NCBI GenBank assembly: GCA_023423995.1
Contig: JAFAEL010000096.1
Coordinates: 1 to 9,179 of the forward strand
DNA from: Pseudomonadota bacterium
GTDB taxonomy: Bacteria > Pseudomonadota > Alphaproteobacteria > Rhizobiales > Beijerinckiaceae
Reading direction: 5' to 3'
DNA: 9,179 nt
The position numbers were made by a program, and so were the translations under genes. Shown here piece after piece: positions 6,590 through 9,179 of the stretch. Position 1 is the stretch's first letter, and each line of letters begins with the position of its first letter. The notes beneath the pieces are model-generated. The model ran no database searches. It was not told the origin of the DNA and worked only from the letters and a program-made list of their open reading frames with translations.

Positions 6590-7832
6590 ACGCCCCTTTC
6601 GCGTTCCGTCGCTCCATAAGCTTCACGAACCGGCCGAACAGGTAGTGGCTGTCGCGCGGGCCGGGTGAAGCCTCCGGGTGATACTGCACCGAGAAGGCCG
6701 GCCGATCGGTGAGCTCGATGCCGCAATTCGTCCCGTCGAAGAGCGATACATGCGTCTGGGCGGCGTTGCGTGGCAGGGTCGCGGGATCGACGGCAAAGCC
6801 GTGGTTCATCGACACGATCTCGACCTTCCCGGTCGTGTTGTCCCGAACCGGGTGATTCGCGCCGTGATGCCCCTGGTGCATCTTCATCGTCTTGGCCCCG
6901 ATCGCGAGGCTCATGAGCTGGTGCCCGAGGCAGATCCCGAAGGTCGGGACCTTCCGGTCGAGGAGTTCGCGGATCACCGGCACGGCATATTCACCCGTCG
7001 CCGCCGGATCCCCCGGACCGTTCGACAGGAAAATGCCATCCGGCTCGAGCGCGAGGATCTGGTCCGCGGTGGCGGTCGCGGGAACGACCGTCACGCGGCA
7101 GCCCGCATCCGTGAGAAGCCGCAGGATGTTGCGCTTGATGCCGAAATCGATCGCCACGACGTGGAAGCGGCCAGCCTCGCCCGTGCCGTAGCCCTCGCCC
7201 AGCTTCCAAACCGTCTCCGTCCACTGACCGTTGGCATCCCGGGTCACCATCGGGACCAGGTCGAGGCCTTCCATCGACGGCAGGCCCGCCGCCCGAGCCT
7301 TCAGGGCCTCCAGATCGAACTGCCCCGAGGGGTTATGCGCGATCACGGCATTCGGCATCCCACGATCCCGGATGAGGGCCGTCAGGGCGCGCGTATCGAC
7401 GCCAGTGATGCCGATGATCCCGCGCACCTTCAGCCAGGCATCCAGCGGCCGGGTCGCGCGCCAATTCGCCGGCTCGGTGATGCTGGCGCCGAGGACGGTG
7501 CCGCATACGCCGGAGGTCTTTTCGACATCGACGGTTTCGACATCCTCCTCGTTTGCCCCGACATTGCCGATGTGGGGGAACGTGAAGGTGACGATCTGCC
7601 CGGCATAGGATGGGTCGGTCAGGATCTCCTGGTAGCCGGTCATGGAGGTGTTGAAGCAGACCTCGCCGGACGCCTCTCCCACAGCGCCGATGCCTTGTCC
7701 CTCGATCACGGTCCCGTCAGCCAGGACGAGGAGCGCGGTCGGGCGCGGCTCTTCCCAGCCGGACACTGAATCGGCGGGCGCGGGGGATTGCCGTCCCGGC
7801 AGGGCGCCGGGGGCGTGGGGCTGTTGCGACAT
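6588..7832 (-). CDS. carA: Carbamoyl-phosphate synthase small (glutaminase) subunit
   Basis: CarA hydrolyses glutamine and channels ammonia to CarB to make carbamoyl phosphate for pyrimidine and arginine synthesis. The protein has 414 residues from the chosen ATG. The N-terminal CarA domain begins at [13 protein letters not shown] (33-45) and includes [20 protein letters not shown] (60-79) and GVDTRALT (144-151). The class I glutamine amidotransferase domain follows, with the oxyanion loop SNGPGDP (270-276), the nucleophile Cys301 in GICLGHQ, and His385 and Glu387 in [10 protein letters not shown], so the catalytic triad is intact. About 28 Pro/Ala-rich residues precede the conserved domain. 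A GTG at 7766 would start closer to it ([13 protein letters not shown]) but lacks a Shine-Dalgarno, whereas GGAT lies eight bases before the ATG at 7832. carB is not in the window; separation of carA and carB is common in alphaproteobacteria. Confidence 0.97.
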   Translation of the reverse strand: MSQQPHAPGALPGRQSPAPADSVSGWEEPRPTALLVLADGTVIEGQGIGAVGEASGEVCFNTSMTGYQEILTDPSYAGQIVTFTFPHIGNVGANEEDVETVDVEKTSGVCGTVLGASITEPANWRATRPLDAWLKVRGIIGITGVDTRALTALIRDRGMPNAVIAHNPSGQFDLEALKARAAGLPSMEGLDLVPMVTRDANGQWTETVWKLGEGYGTGEAGRFHVVAIDFGIKRNILRLLTDAGCRVTVVPATATADQILALEPDGIFLSNGPGDPAATGEYAVPVIRELLDRKVPTFGICLGHQLMSLAIGAKTMKMHQGHHGANHPVRDNTTGKVEIVSMNHGFAVDPATLPRNAAQTHVSLFDGTNCGIELTDRPAFSVQYHPEASPGPRDSHYLFGRFVKLMERRNAKGA

Positions 7833-7880
7833 CGGGCTGATCCGGGCTAAGTCGCGCCGACCTCGACACATTCGGTCACG

Positions 7881-7927
7881 GGCGCGTTCCGACACTTAGG
7901 AGCGCCTCACCGCCGCGTCAACGCGCC
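7881..7927. repeat. Inverted repeat flanking the carA promoter (possible operator)
   Basis: GGCGCGTT (7881-7888) and AACGCGCC (7920-7927) are perfect eight-base inverted arms with 31 bases between them. They bracket the predicted -35 and -10 of carA: one arm overlaps the upstream edge of the -35, the other lies just downstream of the -10. Such an arrangement could be a paired operator, but a chance repeat in GC-rich DNA is not excluded. Confidence 0.3.
7893..7921 (-). promoter_or_regulatory. Candidate carA promoter
   Basis: On the minus strand TTGACG (7916-7921) matches five of six bases of the sigma70 -35 consensus. It is followed after exactly 17 bases by TAAGTG (7893-7898), a weak -10. 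The -10 is about 60 bases before the carA ATG, a plausible leader length. It lies in the 121-base divergent region shared with the GatB/YqeY gene, for which I see no comparably good promoter. Confidence 0.45.
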
Positions 7928-7953
7928 GGACCGTGTCATCCTGGACCAGAGCC

Positions 7954-8415
7954 ATGCCGCTGCGCGAACGTTTCACCGAGGACCTGAAGACGGCCATGAA
8001 GGCCGGCGACAAGGCCCGCCTCTCGACGATCCGCCTGATCCAGGCCGCCCTCAAGGACAGGGACATCGAGGCGCGCGGCCAGGGGAAAGACCCGATCTCC
8101 GATGACGAGATCCTCGCGCTCCTCCAGAAGATGGTGAAGCAGCGCCAGGAATCGGTCGCCATCTACGAGCAGAACGACCGCCCCGAACTCGCCGCTCAGG
8201 AGAAGGGCGAGATCGAGGTCATCTCGTCCTTCCTGCCCCAGCAACTCGGCGAGGCCGAGATCGACGCCGCCATCGCGGCTGCGATCGCCGATACCGGGGC
8301 CGCGTCCGTGAAGGACATGGGCAAGGTCATCGCCAAGCTTCGCGCCGACTACGCCGGCCAGATGGATTTCGGGAAGGTCAGCCCGAGGGTGAAGGACAAG
8401 CTGTCCGCCGGATAG
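7954..8415 (+). CDS. GatB/YqeY domain-containing protein
   Basis: This 153-residue protein is a stand-alone YqeY, related to the tail domain of the GatB subunit of tRNA-dependent amidotransferase. The domain is thought to contact tRNA, but the role of the free protein is not firmly known. Family landmarks are LRERFTEDLKTAMKAGDKAR (3-22), the STIRLIQAALKDRDIEARG segment, DEILALLQKMVKQRQES, SFLPQQL, and VKDMGKVIAKLRADYAGQMD near the end, with GKVSPRVKDKL closing. It should be helical and cytoplasmic. The ATG at 7954 gives the usual family start; a GTG at 7933 would add seven residues and is less likely. It is divergent from carA, a neighbourhood familiar in alphaproteobacteria, where dnaG often follows. 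Here pbpC follows on the other strand instead. The stop codon lies in the loop of a strong hairpin. Confidence 0.93.
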   Translation: MPLRERFTEDLKTAMKAGDKARLSTIRLIQAALKDRDIEARGQGKDPISDDEILALLQKMVKQRQESVAIYEQNDRPELAAQEKGEIEVISSFLPQQLGEAEIDAAIAAAIADTGAASVKDMGKVIAKLRADYAGQMDFGKVSPRVKDKLSAG

Positions 8416-8425
8416 GGTCCGGCGG
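8405..8425. terminator. Hairpin between convergent GatB/YqeY and pbpC genes, probable bidirectional terminator
   Basis: CCGCCGGA (8405-8412) and TCCGGCGG (8418-8425) form a perfect eight-base-pair GC-rich stem with a five-base TAGGG loop. The TAG stop of the GatB/YqeY gene (8413-8415) lies in the loop. The pbpC stop is 22 bases away on the other strand. There is no T tract on either side, so it is not a canonical intrinsic terminator. Its position between two convergent 3' ends still favours a role in ending or stabilising both transcripts. Confidence 0.5.
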
Positions 8426-8447
8426 GGCAGCCGCCCGCATCCCAGAC

Positions 8448-9179
8448 CTATTCCACCACGACCCGAACCGGCCGGGAGGCGCCTTCCTGGAGGGGGAGAC
8501 GGACCTGGAAGCGGTGCACCCCCGGCTGCATCGGCCAGAACACCGGAAGGTCGGGATCCGTGACGGCAAAAGGCTCGCCATCGACGTACCAGACGACCTG
8601 CGGCACGCGCGGCTCCACATTAGCCTTGAGCACGATCCGGTTCGCGGCTGGCGGCGCGTCCGGGTTACGCCACAGCCGGGCGTTCTGCTCGGGCGTCGCC
8701 ACTGAAAGCTTGACCGGGCCAGGCGATGCCGGCGGGGTGTCGTCGAGCGGGTAGCCCTCATGCCGCGCCCAGGCCCGATGGGCCGCTGGCACCACCAGTT
8801 CGAGACGCGGCCCTGCCGCAGTAGAACGCAGGACGGCGACGTCCTCGAGCGGAGGCAACTCGTCCGGCTTCACCCATTCGGTAAGGGTAGGCCCGCAGTT
8901 CCCGGCGGATCGCTTCCCTCCGATCAGGCAGAGCTCGACCGGCACCCTGCCCTCTGGCGCCGGAAAGCCGGTTTCGGCAAGGTCCCCCGGCTTCGATCCG
9001 TGCAGCTCGTGGAAGATCGCCTGCGCGAGCCGCGCGGCGGTCCGCCCGCCGGAGAGCGCGTTCATGGTTCCGGCATCGGGACGGCCGACCCATACGCCGA
9101 CGACGTATTTGGCGGACCAGCCGAGCAGCCAAGCATCACGGTAGCCCTGGCTCGTCCCGGTCTTGAGCGCGACCGGAAA
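8448..9179 (-). CDS. pbpC: Penicillin-binding protein 1C, C-terminal part (5' end outside window)
   Basis: PbpC is a class A penicillin-binding protein, with a glycosyltransferase and a transpeptidase-like domain, anchored in the inner membrane and working on periplasmic peptidoglycan. Only the last 243 residues are visible and the frame is open to the window edge. The fragment opens with the KTG motif of the penicillin-binding fold (KTGTSQGYRDAWLLG, residues 6-20), followed by YVVGVWVGRPD. This KTGTS-x-GYRDAW form is characteristic of the PBP1C branch. About 90 residues from the end lies the BiPBP_C-type domain, with RIVLKANVEPRVPQVVWYVD and the beta-rich terminus PGVHRFQVRL. The active-site Ser and the glycosyltransferase domain lie outside the window. 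In many genomes pbpC follows an alpha-2-macroglobulin gene; that would be upstream of this window and cannot be checked here. Confidence 0.92.
   Translation of the reverse strand, partial: FPVALKTGTSQGYRDAWLLGWSAKYVVGVWVGRPDAGTMNALSGGRTAARLAQAIFHELHGSKPGDLAETGFPAPEGRVPVELCLIGGKRSAGNCGPTLTEWVKPDELPPLEDVAVLRSTAAGPRLELVVPAAHRAWARHEGYPLDDTPPASPGPVKLSVATPEQNARLWRNPDAPPAANRIVLKANVEPRVPQVVWYVDGEPFAVTDPDLPVFWPMQPGVHRFQVRLPLQEGASRPVRVVVE

Noticed and set aside
6185..6619. Plus-strand open frame across the carA/membrane-protein intergenic region
   Set aside because: It is mostly antisense to the three-pass membrane protein, has no recognisable motif, and the minus-strand frame encodes clear hydrophobic segments.
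6678..7769. A 363-codon open frame on the plus strand opposite carA
   Set aside because: carA on the minus strand has an intact catalytic triad and full-length domains. The plus-strand frame is a codon-bias shadow without recognisable motifs or a ribosome binding site.
7833..7895. Upstream GTG start for carA at 7895
   Set aside because: The added 21 residues are Arg-rich and unlike the family, and this start would coincide with the -10 of the best carA promoter candidate.

Overview
The window looks like chromosomal housekeeping DNA from a GC-rich alphaproteobacterium, most likely of the order Hyphomicrobiales (Rhizobiales). The evidence is the high GC content, strong G/C preference at third codon positions, and a gene set typical of that order: waaA-lpxK facing a DUF2093 gene and xseA, with purD divergent from xseA. 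I cannot fix the genus by reading alone. A Methylobacteriaceae-like organism is possible but is only an inference. I see no tRNA, rRNA, CRISPR array, insertion sequence, integrase or attachment site.

Layout. Bases 2-1584 (+) carry the 3' end of waaA (Kdo transferase) and a complete lpxK (lipid A 4'-kinase), overlapping by four bases; this is a lipid A/inner-core LPS operon. Bases 1585-3406 (-) carry a small DUF2093 gene and xseA (exonuclease VII large subunit), read xseA then DUF2093. A 102-base divergent region separates xseA from purD (3509-4783, +), the GAR synthetase of purine synthesis. Bases 4780-6460 (-) hold three poorly characterised genes in one direction: a three-pass membrane protein, a YjlB-type cupin, and a class I SAM-dependent methyltransferase whose start overlaps the cupin stop. 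carA (6588-7832, -) encodes the small subunit of carbamoyl-phosphate synthase. A 121-base divergent region with a reasonable carA promoter separates it from a GatB/YqeY-domain gene (7954-8415, +). The window ends in the C-terminal part of pbpC (8448-9179, -), a penicillin-binding protein 1C.

The genes serve cell-envelope building (waaA, lpxK, pbpC), nucleotide and arginine precursors (purD, carA), DNA repair (xseA) and possibly tRNA charging (GatB/YqeY). Packing is tight. Two convergent pairs end on palindromic stop junctions (TGATCA at 1582-1587, CTAG at 4780-4783) with no room for an intergenic terminator. The third convergent pair has a strong hairpin with the GatB/YqeY stop codon in its loop.

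I did not find a convincing new biological system. The points most worth a second look are the methyltransferase/cupin/membrane-protein cluster, a clamp-binding-like tail on XseA, a possible leaderless xseA promoter, and an inverted repeat flanking the carA promoter.
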